Source of the DNA: Bacillus sp. 123MFChir2
GTDB lineage: Bacteria > Bacillota > Bacilli > Bacillales > Bacillaceae_G
DNA: 64,000 bases
Assembly (NCBI RefSeq): GCF_000383235.1
Contig: NZ_KB910934.1
Span: forward strand, 1-64,000
Reading direction: 5' to 3'
Shown here: positions 43,484 through 52,036 of the stretch, in pieces
Position numbering within the stretch: position 1 is the first letter of the stretch
How the letters are laid out: each line of letters begins with the position of its first letter
Program-made: the position numbers and the translations under genes
The notes under the pieces: model-generated
The model's database searches: none
Told to the model about the DNA's origin: nothing
The model's input: only the letters and a program-made list of their open reading frames with translations

Positions 43484-43621
43484 CTACAATGTCCTCTACT
43501 TCCACTTTAAATTTCATGTCCTTTATCAATTAGTAGCACTTTTGCTTCCGGCATTTTACCAATTGTTTCATAGCAAGCAAAAATTCCCGCAGGACCTGCA
43601 CACATCATAGTTCGTATTCAT
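43479..43621 (-). pseudogene. FAD-dependent oxidoreductase, N- and C-ends only after internal deletion
   Basis: On the minus strand GGGGGAATGAATAT precedes an ATG (43621) that reads MNTNYD; a short deletion changes frame, and then AGPAGIFACYETIGKMPEAKVLLIDKGHEI follows, the GxGxxG dinucleotide-binding start of a FAD oxidoreductase. After a stop the next codons read KVEVEDIVE and TAA, directly before the terminator, which looks like the natural C-terminus. So about 37 N-terminal and 10 C-terminal codons survive and the middle of the gene is gone. Confidence 0.72.
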
Positions 43622-43772
43622 ATATTCATTCCCCCATTACATTCCTTGCTAAAGGGATCATGTCCCATTTGGAATGTCAGCATAATTAACGAATTATAAT
43701 TATAAAGTTAATGTTCGTGAAAAATGATGTTTTTTATGTTTTCCCGGTTAATAAAGGGGGATTCAAAAGAAA

Positions 43773-43801
43773 GAACCGATCAATCTATAATTAATCGGTT
43801 C
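43773..43801 (-). terminator. Terminator after YjcZ-type peptide gene
   Basis: GAACCGAT pairs with ATCGGTTC; on the minus strand it is followed by TTTCTTTT. It lies 24 bases after the stop at 43825. Confidence 0.75.
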
Positions 43802-43824
43802 ACCATGACGCTCTTTCTGAATAA

Positions 43825-43974
43825 CTAGAAGCGTACGCAAGTAGCTCCAATAATAATTAATAAAATAAATAACACAACAACAATCGCAAAGCCATATCCA
43901 CAGCCTCCAGCACCATAGCCATATCCACAGCCTCCAGCGCCATAACCTGGATATCCTCCACCGTAACCCCACAT
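43825..43974 (-). CDS. YjcZ-type sporulation peptide
   Basis: A 49-residue peptide starting at the ATG at 43974, with AAGGAGTG eight bases upstream. The head is [28 protein letters not shown], holding the repeat [10 protein letters not shown] twice, and the tail [21 protein letters not shown] is the hallmark membrane segment of the YjcZ family, small proteins linked to sporulation in Bacillus. A longer, Trp-rich reading frame over the same DNA is a shadow. The two copies of the Gly/Tyr/Cys unit come from an 18- to 30-bp tandem duplication in the DNA. Confidence 0.88.
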   Translation of the reverse strand: MWGYGGGYPGYGAGGCGYGYGAGGCGYGFAIVVVLFILLIIIGATCVRF

Positions 43975-44185
43975 AGTTTTTCACTCCTTACATCCATTTA
44001 AAATAGTTTACATTGACAAAATATGTAGGACATACATCTTTTTGTATGTGTGTTTGCCTAGAAATAAAAAAAATCTCCATCTTATCTAGAAATTCCATCT
44101 CCTTAAAGATCAGCAAGACTTTTTTGCATATCTTCTCTTTGTACATGCATATAGTTGTAATAATGATAATAGAGGAGGCAAATCA

Positions 44186-44950
44186 ATGAATACATCAGAA
44201 GTAGAAAAATATGCACAGCAAGCTGCAATGTATGAGCAACTTGCTTGTTATTACAAATATACAAATCCGCAAAAATATATAGAAGTATATTTAAAACACT
44301 ATGAGGCGATGAAACAATTTGTACAAGCTTACGAGAAAAGCCGTGTATCACCACCACATTCAAGCGAACAATCCTTACCCTCTTACGTTCGAATCTTACA
44401 CGCTTCTCCTGATTCATCTGCTATTGATATTGTTATAAATGGACAAAAAGTAGTTAAAAACATTTCGTTTAAGCAATATAGTCCATATCTTTCACTTACA
44501 CAAGGGCAATACCGCGTTGATATCGTACCTGCTGGCGGGGAAACTCCTATCTTTTCAACCCTCGTTCCTGTAATGGGAAATCATGCATATACTCTTGCTG
44601 CAATTGGTAATGCTGATAAACTGCAACTGTTAAATTTAACCGATAATACACCCCTTCCATTCGGACAAGCAAAAATACGATTCGTTCATTTGTCTCCTGA
44701 TGCACCTCAAGTAGATGTATCTTTAAAGGATGGAGAAAAGCTGTTTGAAAAAGTTTCATTCAAACAAGCAACAGATTATTTACAAGTGAGTCCTGGTGTA
44801 GCAGATATAGAAATAGCTGATGCGGGAACAAAAAACGTTATATTAACAATTCCTGAAGTGAAAATTGAGGCAAATAAAATTTATACAATTATTACACTTG
44901 GCTATGTAAATAAATCCCCGAAATTGGAAAGTTTATTTTTGACAAATTAA
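44186..44950 (+). CDS. DUF4397-repeat protein
   Basis: A 254-residue protein without signal peptide. A helical, Tyr-rich N-terminus (about 1-52) is followed by two copies of the DUF4397 beta-domain: YVRILHASPDSSAIDIVINGQKVVKNISFKQYSPYLSL (from about 67) and KIRFVHLSPDAPQVDVSLKDGEKLFEKVSFKQATDYLQV (from about 160). Such domains are usually found at the cell surface or in spore layers. AGAGGAGG lies eight bases before the ATG. The lack of a signal suggests mother-cell or cytoplasmic location, for example a spore-coat or exosporium part, but this is inference. Confidence 0.85.
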   Translation: MNTSEVEKYAQQAAMYEQLACYYKYTNPQKYIEVYLKHYEAMKQFVQAYEKSRVSPPHSSEQSLPSYVRILHASPDSSAIDIVINGQKVVKNISFKQYSPYLSLTQGQYRVDIVPAGGETPIFSTLVPVMGNHAYTLAAIGNADKLQLLNLTDNTPLPFGQAKIRFVHLSPDAPQVDVSLKDGEKLFEKVSFKQATDYLQVSPGVADIEIADAGTKNVILTIPEVKIEANKIYTIITLGYVNKSPKLESLFLTN

Positions 44951-45036
44951 ATTTCTTATAAACAAAAAACAGAATAGAAAAAATATTTAATTTTATTTAT
45001 AATTATAGGTGAATCTATATTTCCAGGAGGTTACTT

Positions 45037-46269
45037 ATGACTCATTTTGAAGAGAATTTAAAAAAATACGCACAATTAGTGATACAAGTTGGGATTAATA
45101 TTCAAGAAGGACAAACTCTCGTGATTCATGCCCCTATTACATCTTCTCGCTTAGTTCGTGAATTATCAAAGCAAGCCTATAAATTCGGAGCAAAAAATGT
45201 CCATGTCGAATACTCAGATGAAGATTTAACATTAATTAAATACTTACATTCACCATTAGAAGGGTTGAAGGAATTCCCTCACTGGAAAGCAAAAGGACTT
45301 GTTGAATTAGCGAAAAACAATGCTGCTTTTTTATATATCGATGCGTCTAACCCTACTCTTCTTCAAGATATTGATGCAGAAAGACTTGCAATTGCGATGA
45401 AAGCCAATGCCTCTGGTTTGAAGGAACTTACCGAATACCGAGTTAATAGTCAATGTAGTTGGTCAATTATCTCTGTCCCAAGCAACGAATGGGCTTCGCA
45501 AATCTTCCCTGAGCTCGATGAGGAAGAAAGTATCAATAAATTATGGGACCTTATCTTTACAACTACAAGAGTAACTGATGACAACCCAATACAAGCATGG
45601 CAAAACCATATTCAATTATTAAATAGTAAAGCGCATCATTTAAATGGGAGAAAGTATAAAAAATTACATTACAAATCTGACAAAACAGATTTAACGATCG
45701 AACTCCCTGATAACCACAAATGGTTAAGTGCACAATTTCAAAATAAGTTACATACTCCGTTTATTCCGAACATGCCTACAGAAGAAGTATTTACTGTCCC
45801 ATTAAAAACAGGGGTAAACGGTATAGTAGGAAGTACTAAACCGTTAAATTACGGTGGTACATTAATCAATAATTTCTCTCTTACTTTCCACGGCGGAAAA
45901 GTTATAGATTGTTCAGCTGAAACTGGCTATGAAACTTTGAAAAAATTGTTGGAAACAGATGAAGGAGCTCTGCATTTAGGAGAAGTTGCGCTCGTTCCGC
46001 ACGATTCACCTATTTCGAATACAAACGTTACCTTTTACAACACATTATTTGATGAAAATGCATCCTGTCATCTCGCATTAGGCAGCGCACTCCCTATATG
46101 TATTCAAGGAGGTATTCATATGAGTAAAGAAGAGATTCAAAAAAATGGATTAAATGATAGTATTACTCATGTTGATTTTATGATTGGATCAGCCACTCTC
46201 GATATTGATGGCGAAACATCAGACGGAAAACTTGAGCCTATTTTTAGAAAAGGTAACTGGGCATTTTAA
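45037..46269 (+). CDS. M29-family aminopeptidase (AmpS-like)
   Basis: A 410-residue metalloaminopeptidase. Typical segments are VIQVGINIQEGQTLVIHAPI near the start, EEVFTVPLKTGVNGIVGSTKPLNYGG (metal-binding Glu), HLGEVALVPHDSPIS (Glu and His), NTLFDENASCHLALGSALP (Glu and His) and HVDFMIGSATLDIDG (His and Asp). It removes N-terminal residues from peptides in the cytoplasm using two metal ions. CAGGAGG lies seven bases before the ATG. A single gene with a strong terminator. Confidence 0.92.
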   Translation: MTHFEENLKKYAQLVIQVGINIQEGQTLVIHAPITSSRLVRELSKQAYKFGAKNVHVEYSDEDLTLIKYLHSPLEGLKEFPHWKAKGLVELAKNNAAFLYIDASNPTLLQDIDAERLAIAMKANASGLKELTEYRVNSQCSWSIISVPSNEWASQIFPELDEEESINKLWDLIFTTTRVTDDNPIQAWQNHIQLLNSKAHHLNGRKYKKLHYKSDKTDLTIELPDNHKWLSAQFQNKLHTPFIPNMPTEEVFTVPLKTGVNGIVGSTKPLNYGGTLINNFSLTFHGGKVIDCSAETGYETLKKLLETDEGALHLGEVALVPHDSPISNTNVTFYNTLFDENASCHLALGSALPICIQGGIHMSKEEIQKNGLNDSITHVDFMIGSATLDIDGETSDGKLEPIFRKGNWAF

Positions 46270-46307
46270 AGACTTCACATTATGATACAACAACATTTCT
46301 CTAATAA

Positions 46308-46342
46308 AAAACACACCGTTCAAAATGAAAACGGTGTGTTTT
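46308..46342 (+). terminator. Terminator after aminopeptidase gene
   Basis: AAAACACACCGTT (46308-46320) pairs with AACGGTGTGTTTT (46330-46342) over a nine-base loop. Confidence 0.9.
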
Positions 46343-46409
46343 AAAATTTAACAAACGACCAGACTATGGTACTTCTTAAAAAAGATATAAATCCATTTTA
46401 ATTTTCCGA

Positions 46410-46470
46410 CATACAAATCATACTATACATATCCAGATGCTCTCGCCCCTCTAAAAAGAAAGACGTATTA
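46410..46470 (+). repeat. Family A repeat, short diverged copy 4
   Basis: The block catac...atatccagatgctctcgccc-ctctaaaaag matches the middle of copy 3 (38185-38295). The outer blocks are lost. Confidence 0.5.
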
Positions 46471-46525
46471 CTTTTTATTATAATCAGTACCAATATCAAC
46501 TACTCTACAATATTTCATTGTATTT

Positions 46526-47665
46526 CTATATTACTTTTTCAAATGAAATATGAAATTCTGTCCACTCTTCTGTTGACTTACATGTGAGTGACCCTTTATG
46601 CTTCTCCACAATTTGTTTACAAACAAACAAACCGATACCAGTTCCTAATTTCTTTGTAGTTACAAATGGTTCAAATATTGTTTCTATATTTTCTGCTGGA
46701 ATCATCGGCCCATTATTTTTAATAAAAATATGTATTAATTCTTCGTCTTCACATACATCAATAACAATTCTCTTACTTTCTGCCATTCCTTCAAGAGCGT
46801 CAATAGAGTTCATTAAAATATTTAAAAACACTTGTCTAACTTCACTTCGATACCCCGTAAATGGTATTGGATGCGGCAAATTTTTCTCAATAGAAACATT
46901 TGCATTTACTAAACTCGGATATAGGAAGTGAATAATATCATGAAATAAATCATTCAGCCCAAATCTTTCTGCTTCATTCCATATTTCTTTTTTTGACACA
47001 AGTAAGAATTGAGAAATTCTAAAATTTAATTGATCAAGTTCATGTGAAATAATATCTAAATACGGGAGATGTGGTTGATCAGATTTTAACAATTTTACAA
47101 ATCCCATTATAGATGTTAATGGATTACGAAATTCATGAACGAAACTTGCTGACATTTGCCCTAATATTGTCAATCTCTCTTTATGTGTTTCGTTAATGAA
47201 TTTTTGCTTTTCTTCCAAATTTTTCGATATAATTTCTGAGTATTTCAAAACTGTATAATAAATTAAACGATCAAAACAAATATGTATCTTTCCCATGATT
47301 GGTTTCAGTTCACGAGCACTCACATCTAATTCACACATTGCTTCAAATAATTCATTCCGCCCTACATTCGCATTATAGACAAAATCGCCAATATTTGCGT
47401 CTGCCCCGGCACGCTCAATAGCAATTTTTTCGCCTAATGGTCTAATGAGATCAATATCATCTTCACTCATAATAAGTTTAATCATTAATGATAACAATTT
47501 TTCTCCGTTCTCAAAAATTTCTTGTTTAAAAGGATCATTTTCAGAAATAATAATTTTGTTTTTCCAGTTCTCTACAAATTGCTGATTATTCTTTTCTAAG
47601 TACGTACAAAACATTTTACTAATATCTTTTTCGATCGGAAAAACCCCCATTCCCTCCATCTCCAT
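46526..47665 (-). CDS. Orphan sensor histidine kinase, soluble
   Basis: A 379-residue protein with no membrane segment. The N-terminal 155 residues are helical and may be a sensor domain (KAIAIERAGADANIGDFVYNANVGRNELFEAM region). The H-box is SASFVHEFRNPLTSIMGF (phospho-His about 176), the N-box is FLNILMNSIDALEG, the G1 region reads NNGPMIP instead of D-x-G-x-G, and G2 is GTGIGLFVCKQIVE. The H-, N- and G-box style is that of the Bacillus sporulation phosphorelay kinases. No response regulator lies next to it. The start is uncertain: three in-frame ATGs fall in the GGAGATGGAGGGAATGGGGG stretch. Confidence 0.85.
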   Translation of the reverse strand: MEMEGMGVFPIEKDISKMFCTYLEKNNQQFVENWKNKIIISENDPFKQEIFENGEKLLSLMIKLIMSEDDIDLIRPLGEKIAIERAGADANIGDFVYNANVGRNELFEAMCELDVSARELKPIMGKIHICFDRLIYYTVLKYSEIISKNLEEKQKFINETHKERLTILGQMSASFVHEFRNPLTSIMGFVKLLKSDQPHLPYLDIISHELDQLNFRISQFLLVSKKEIWNEAERFGLNDLFHDIIHFLYPSLVNANVSIEKNLPHPIPFTGYRSEVRQVFLNILMNSIDALEGMAESKRIVIDVCEDEELIHIFIKNNGPMIPAENIETIFEPFVTTKKLGTGIGLFVCKQIVEKHKGSLTCKSTEEWTEFHISFEKVI

Positions 47666-47843
47666 ACGAAAAATACCCTATATATTTTGAATATTAACAC
47701 AAAAAACATTTTTCGTTAAGACACTATTGTCACATTTTGTTATTTCATGTTGATAAAATTTTTCAATTTAGTATGTGAAATTATTTTTTTTTGCATCCTA
47801 TTCATTTTTTTCATACAATAGAAACAGGAAAGGTGTGAAAAAA

Positions 47844-48236
47844 ATGGCAAATAAAAATGTGGAAGATTACCTTCAAGAAGGCATTTATGGACAAAAACAA
47901 AATAAACCCGAAGAGCGTAACATGTTTTTAAGCACATTGCGTGAACGTGTGGAAATAGCATTAACGATTGGGCAAGTCATGCAAACAAACGTATATCCAG
48001 AAATCAAAAACACGATGAGTTCTTCACAACAATTAACATTGTATGTGAACGGTACCATAACTTATTCACATTTATCTAAATACATTAAATTAGCAAATGA
48101 AAAACAAGTACCTTTTACAATTGTGCAAAATAAAGATACAAATACACCAATTGGACTTGTTCTTGCACATAATACAGCGGTAGAAAAAGAACATATTTAT
48201 GTAGAAGATGAAATTTACAAGCAAGAGATGAACTGA
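47844..48236 (+). CDS. yueI: YueI-family protein (DUF1694)
   Basis: A 130-residue protein: NVEDYLQEGIYGQKQNKPEERNMFLSTLRERVEIALTIGQVM is the YueI/DUF1694 signature, a family with an L7Ae-like or small Rossmann fold and unknown role. AAAGGTG lies seven bases before the ATG at 47844; the longer frame from 47775 is mostly Phe-rich leader and unlikely to be translated. Single gene with its own terminator. Confidence 0.85.
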   Translation: MANKNVEDYLQEGIYGQKQNKPEERNMFLSTLRERVEIALTIGQVMQTNVYPEIKNTMSSSQQLTLYVNGTITYSHLSKYIKLANEKQVPFTIVQNKDTNTPIGLVLAHNTAVEKEHIYVEDEIYKQEMN

Positions 48237-48237
48237 C

Positions 48238-48271
48238 AAAATACGCCCGACCTCTAAACGGGCGTATTTTT
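48238..48271 (+). terminator. Terminator after yueI
   Basis: AAAATACGCCCG (48238-48249) pairs with CGGGCGTATTTT (48259-48270) over a nine-base loop. Confidence 0.9.
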
Positions 48272-48289
48272 GTGAATTCTTTACGATAA

Positions 48290-48365
48290 AATGGACCTTC
48301 CATCAATGGATTCCCTCTCCGAATCTTGAGGTAGGGACTTTCTGCCCACGAAGAGCAGTTTAAAC
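48290..48365 (-). repeat. Family B (bcr1-like) partial copy 3, inverted
   Basis: Read on the minus strand it gives GGGCAGAAAGTCCCTACCTCAAGATT and then CCATTGATGGAAGG, which lines up with GGGCAGTAAGCCCCCACCTCAAAATT and CTGATGGAAG of the full element at 32868. It is worn and shortened. Confidence 0.6.
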
Positions 48366-48391
48366 TAAAAAACTCACCGTAAAGGTAAAGG

Positions 48392-49765
48392 TTATGAACT
48401 GACTTGTTCTTGAAATGAAACCGGTTGTTCCACTACTTCTACAGGCTGGATTGCAGGTTGCTTTGTCACTTCAATTTGTTTAATATAATGTCCATCTAAT
48501 TCAACAATACGAAACTTATAATTTTCTATATCAATGCTATCACCTTGTTCAATTTCAAGATGTTCTGTTAAAATCCAACCTCCAATTGTATCAACGTCTT
48601 CATCGTCAATTGAAAGTCCTAATAATGCATTTACTTCACTAACAAGTACTTTTCCTTCTAAAATTGTTTTTGTTTCACTAATGCGCTGAATTTCTGACTT
48701 TTCATCCGTATCAAATTCATCTTGAATGTCGCCAACAATTTCTTCTAATATATCTTCAACTGTTACAAGTCCAGACGTTCCGCCGTACTCATCCACTAAA
48801 ATTGCCATATGTGTGCGTTCCCTTTGCATTTTTACAAATAAATCATGAATAGCGACGGATTCAATAATTTGAATAATCGGACGGACATACTGTGCAACGG
48901 TTTCTTTATTTGTACCATCATGTTTCACAAAATCTGTGAAAATATCTTTAAAGTTTACAAAACCAATAACATGATCTTTATCACCGTCAATGACAGGATA
49001 TCTCGTATATTTCTCATTTGACATCATTTTCATTGCTTCAATAACAGATTGCTCTTTCTCTAAAATTACCATTTCTGTACGCGGAACTATTATTTCTTTC
49101 GCAATTCGATCGTCAAATTCAAAAATTTTATTAACATATTTATATTCTGATTGATTGATTTCACCATTTTTATAACTTTCTGATACAAGCATACGTAACT
49201 CTTCTTCTGAATGTGCTACTTCATGTTTTTGCATTGGTTTTAAGCCAAACATTCTCGTAACAATGCGCGCTGAACCATTCAATGCCCAGATAAAAGGATA
49301 CGCAAGTCGATAGAAGAAGATAAGCGGTCTTGCAACTGATAAGCTAATCCATTCTGCCTTCTGAATCGCCAATGTTTTCGGAGCTAGTTCGCCGACGACA
49401 ACGTGAAGAAAGGTAATGAACATAAAAGCTAGAAAAACAGATAAAATGGATGTCACCGAGGGAGGCACTTCCAATTTTGTGAAAATCGGATCTAGCATAC
49501 GCTTCACTGTCGGTTCTCCTAACCATCCAAGGCCGAGCGCTGTCACTGTAATTCCTAACTGACATGCTGATAAATACTCGTCTAAGTTTGTAATGACTGT
49601 TTTCGCAGCAGTTGCACGTTTGTTTCCTTCTGCAATTAAATAATCGATGCGTGAGCTCCTAACCTTGACAATTGCAAATTCAGACGCAACGAAAAAAGCA
49701 GTTAAGGCAATTAAAACAATCACCATACTTATACCAAATATGTCCAAATACGTTTCCTTACCCAC
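48392..49765 (-). CDS. CNNM/HlyC-CorC-type transporter with CBS domains
   Basis: A 457-residue protein. A DUF21 membrane domain (about 8-190, ALTAFFVASEFAIVKVRSSRIDYLIAEGN) is followed by two CBS domains (about 215-340; IIVPRTEMVILEKEQSVIEAMKMM) and a CorC/HlyC-type C-terminal domain (EVNALLGLSIDDEDVDTIGGWILTEHLE, about 365-430). Family members take part in magnesium or other cation efflux. The start is unsure: GTG at 49765 has its strong AGGAGG 20 bases upstream, while TTG at 49747 has AAGGA seven bases upstream. A hairpin (TTCCTTAC with GTAAGGAA, 49745-49780 region) spans the choice and may control initiation. Confidence 0.87.
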   Translation of the reverse strand: MGKETYLDIFGISMVIVLIALTAFFVASEFAIVKVRSSRIDYLIAEGNKRATAAKTVITNLDEYLSACQLGITVTALGLGWLGEPTVKRMLDPIFTKLEVPPSVTSILSVFLAFMFITFLHVVVGELAPKTLAIQKAEWISLSVARPLIFFYRLAYPFIWALNGSARIVTRMFGLKPMQKHEVAHSEEELRMLVSESYKNGEINQSEYKYVNKIFEFDDRIAKEIIVPRTEMVILEKEQSVIEAMKMMSNEKYTRYPVIDGDKDHVIGFVNFKDIFTDFVKHDGTNKETVAQYVRPIIQIIESVAIHDLFVKMQRERTHMAILVDEYGGTSGLVTVEDILEEIVGDIQDEFDTDEKSEIQRISETKTILEGKVLVSEVNALLGLSIDDEDVDTIGGWILTEHLEIEQGDSIDIENYKFRIVELDGHYIKQIEVTKQPAIQPVEVVEQPVSFQEQVSS

Positions 49766-50105
49766 TTTGTAAGTAAGGAAGCCACCTCCTAATTATTATA
49801 TTCTAAAAAAAAGATTCTCTAACAATCTTACAAATTTCTACACTAGTAATTCCCTTTTATACATTATATGCATACATAAAAAAGATATTTACGTTTATGA
49901 TAACGAAACTTATACTCTCCGTCAAATAAGAGAAACAACTGGAATTAGACAACTTTTTTCCATTTTCGCGGTGTTTTCTTCCTAAAAAAATATTTTTGTC
50001 AAAAAGCGCTTTCTTTGCCGATTTCTCACTTCTTTTGTCAGCCATGCAGGGAACAAACGAGTTATCACGAAACCTTCTAACTAATGAGACATAGGAGGGG
50101 TTATT

Positions 50106-50597
50106 GTGGAGTATAAAACGCCGATGATTGCCAAAACGTTAGGTATTAGTCCAAAAGCTGTTATCCGTCTTGCACAGCAAATCGGATTAGAGTTAAAAAA
50201 AAATAAATTTGGCCACTATGTTTTTTATGAAAAGGATTTACAGCAAATGCTTGATTTTCAGCGCTCTGCACCAAGTCATAAACATGAACCAGCTTCCTAT
50301 CATGCTGCTGAAGCAGCACCGTCAAATGAAATACAACAATTTATAAAAGAATTAAAACACATTTCCTTACGTTTAGATCGGCTAGAAGAAAAGTTACAAG
50401 ACAAAGCAGATGATGTTGTAAGTTATCAGTTGTTACAACACCGTAATGAAATGGAAGAAATGCACGCAAAAATTAACCAATTAGAAACAGCACTTAACCG
50501 AAAAGAATCAATCTATATTACACCAGAAGTGGCCGCAGCAAAACAAGAAGAAAAACCAAAGCGCCGTAAAATGATTTTAAGCATTTTTGGATTTTAA
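50106..50597 (+). CDS. racA: Chromosome-anchoring protein RacA
   Basis: A 163-residue protein. A MerR-like helix-turn-helix (about 1-50, EYKTPMIAKTLGISPKAVIRLAQQIGLELKKNKFGHYVFYEKDLQQML) is followed by a coiled coil (about 75-140, LRLDRLEEKLQDKADDVVSYQLLQHRNEMEEM) and a basic tail KPKRRKMILSIFGF that targets the membrane or DivIVA. RacA ties the chromosome origin region to the cell pole during sporulation. It is somewhat shorter than the common 180-residue form, mostly in the linker. It starts at a GTG (50106) with AGGAGGGG seven bases upstream. Confidence 0.92.
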   Translation: MEYKTPMIAKTLGISPKAVIRLAQQIGLELKKNKFGHYVFYEKDLQQMLDFQRSAPSHKHEPASYHAAEAAPSNEIQQFIKELKHISLRLDRLEEKLQDKADDVVSYQLLQHRNEMEEMHAKINQLETALNRKESIYITPEVAAAKQEEKPKRRKMILSIFGF

Positions 50598-50608
50598 TAT
50601 ATGTAATG

Positions 50609-50641
50609 AAAAAGGTGATGTTCATCGAACATCACCTTTTT
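50609..50641. terminator. Bidirectional terminator between racA and hcp
   Basis: AAAAAGGTGATGTTC (50609-50623) pairs exactly with GAACATCACCTTTTT (50627-50641) over ATC. It ends both converging genes. Confidence 0.93.
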
Positions 50642-50643
50642 CA

Positions 50644-51933
50644 TTATGATAACATCGCTTTCATATCTTCTTCTGCTGTTGTAATGAGTTGTAAACGAAA
50701 TGCGTCTTGTAACACTTGTAGTACAGATGGTGATATAAACTCTGGTGCTTTGGGACCGATACGAATATCTTGAATACCAAGACTAAATAATCCAAGTAAA
50801 ATTGCTACAGCCTTTTGCTCAAACCAAGACAATACAATGCTGACTGGTAACTCATTCACTTCACATTGAAATGCTTCCGCTAAAGCGGCTGCAATTTTCA
50901 CTGTTGAAATCGAATTATTACATTGACCAAGATCAATATAACGCGGTATATTCGTTCCTGGCACAACGCCATAATCTACGTCATTAAAGCGAAATTTCCC
51001 GCAAGACGTCGTTAGAATGACTGTTTCTGGTGGTAAGGATGTAGCTAATTCCCGATAATATTCTCCGCCTTTTCCAGGTGCATCACAACCAGCAATGACG
51101 AAGAAACGTTGGATTTTACCACCTTTCACCGCATCAATAATTTCTGGTGCAAGCGATAATACGGTTTCATGGTGAAATCCCGTTGTTAACTGTTCTTCTG
51201 ATTCCATTTGGACATCTGGAAGTTCCAACGCCGTTTCAATAAGCGATGTAAAATCATTATTTTCAATTTTTCGTACTCCTTCTAACCCTGCAATATCATA
51301 GGAAAAGAAGCGATTTGCATATGTTCCTTTAATTGGCATCACACAATTTGTCGTTGCTAATATAGCTCCTGAAAATTTTTCGAATAAACGGCGCTGATCA
51401 TACCAAGCCTTTCCGATATTCCCCTTTAAATGCACATATTTTTTCAACTGCGGATAACCATGTGCTGGCAGCATTTCAGAATGGGTATAAATATTAATAC
51501 CTGTTCCTTCTGTTTGCTTTAATAACTCTTCTAGTGCAAATAAATTATGTCCTGTAACTACAATTGCTTTTCCATAAGCACGGTTTTGTGTAATTTGTAC
51601 TGGTTCTGGCACTCCGAAATGATCAGTATGTGCCTTATCAAGTAATTCCATCACGCGAATCGCGGCTTTTCCAACTTTCATTGCCATATCTAAATGTTCT
51701 TGTTCATTAAAGTTTGAATTTGTTAACGTCATATATAACGCTTCATGCGTTACTTCATCTACAAATGGGTCTGTGTATCCAAGCTGTGCTGCATGAGTAC
51801 GATATGCAGCAATTCCTTTTAAAGCAAAGACAATAATATCTTGTAAGCTTGCAATGGTTTCATCTTTTCCACAAACTCCGATAATTTCACATCCTCCGGT
51901 AGGCGTTTGTTCACATTGATGACAAAACATCAT
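50644..51933 (-). CDS. hcp: Hydroxylamine reductase (hybrid cluster protein)
   Basis: A 429-residue prismane protein, the shorter class. The N-terminal cluster cysteines are in MFCHQCEQTPTGGCEIIGVCGKD. The hybrid-cluster ligands lie in VTGHNLFALEELL (His), the Glu of NIYTHSEMLPAHGYP, TNCVMPI (Cys), IAGCDAPGKGGEYY (Cys), TSCGKFRFN (Cys), and DLGQCNNSIS (Cys). It removes nitric oxide or hydroxylamine stress products under low oxygen. GAGGGG is six bases before the ATG at 51933; the next codon is also ATG. The frame to 52008 crosses the FNR-type operator. Confidence 0.95.
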   Translation of the reverse strand: MMFCHQCEQTPTGGCEIIGVCGKDETIASLQDIIVFALKGIAAYRTHAAQLGYTDPFVDEVTHEALYMTLTNSNFNEQEHLDMAMKVGKAAIRVMELLDKAHTDHFGVPEPVQITQNRAYGKAIVVTGHNLFALEELLKQTEGTGINIYTHSEMLPAHGYPQLKKYVHLKGNIGKAWYDQRRLFEKFSGAILATTNCVMPIKGTYANRFFSYDIAGLEGVRKIENNDFTSLIETALELPDVQMESEEQLTTGFHHETVLSLAPEIIDAVKGGKIQRFFVIAGCDAPGKGGEYYRELATSLPPETVILTTSCGKFRFNDVDYGVVPGTNIPRYIDLGQCNNSISTVKIAAALAEAFQCEVNELPVSIVLSWFEQKAVAILLGLFSLGIQDIRIGPKAPEFISPSVLQVLQDAFRLQLITTAEEDMKAMLS

Positions 51934-51960
51934 TCCCATCCCCTCTCTAGCAATCTTTAT

Positions 51961-52009
51961 ATTGTAAGCGTAATACAAACCGCTATTGAAAGATGTGATG
52001 ATAATCACA
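51961..52009 (-). promoter_or_regulatory. hcp promoter with FNR/CRP-type operator
   Basis: TGTGATGATAATCACA (51994-52009) is a perfect TGTGA-N6-TCACA dyad, the CRP/FNR-family consensus. A -10 box TACAAT (51961-51966 on the minus strand) lies so that the dyad centre falls about 45-47 bp before the start, near a class II activator position. Confidence 0.8.
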
Positions 52010-52036
52010 TGGAATGATGCAATTCTGTGACAACAT

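Noticed and set aside
43763-43984. 73-codon Trp-rich minus-strand frame ([16 protein letters not shown])
   Set aside because: It is the shadow of the YjcZ-type gene; the repeated Gly/Tyr codons read out of frame give Trp/Leu.
49857-50045. 62-codon minus-strand frame before racA
   Set aside because: No ribosome site or family; it covers the racA promoter region.
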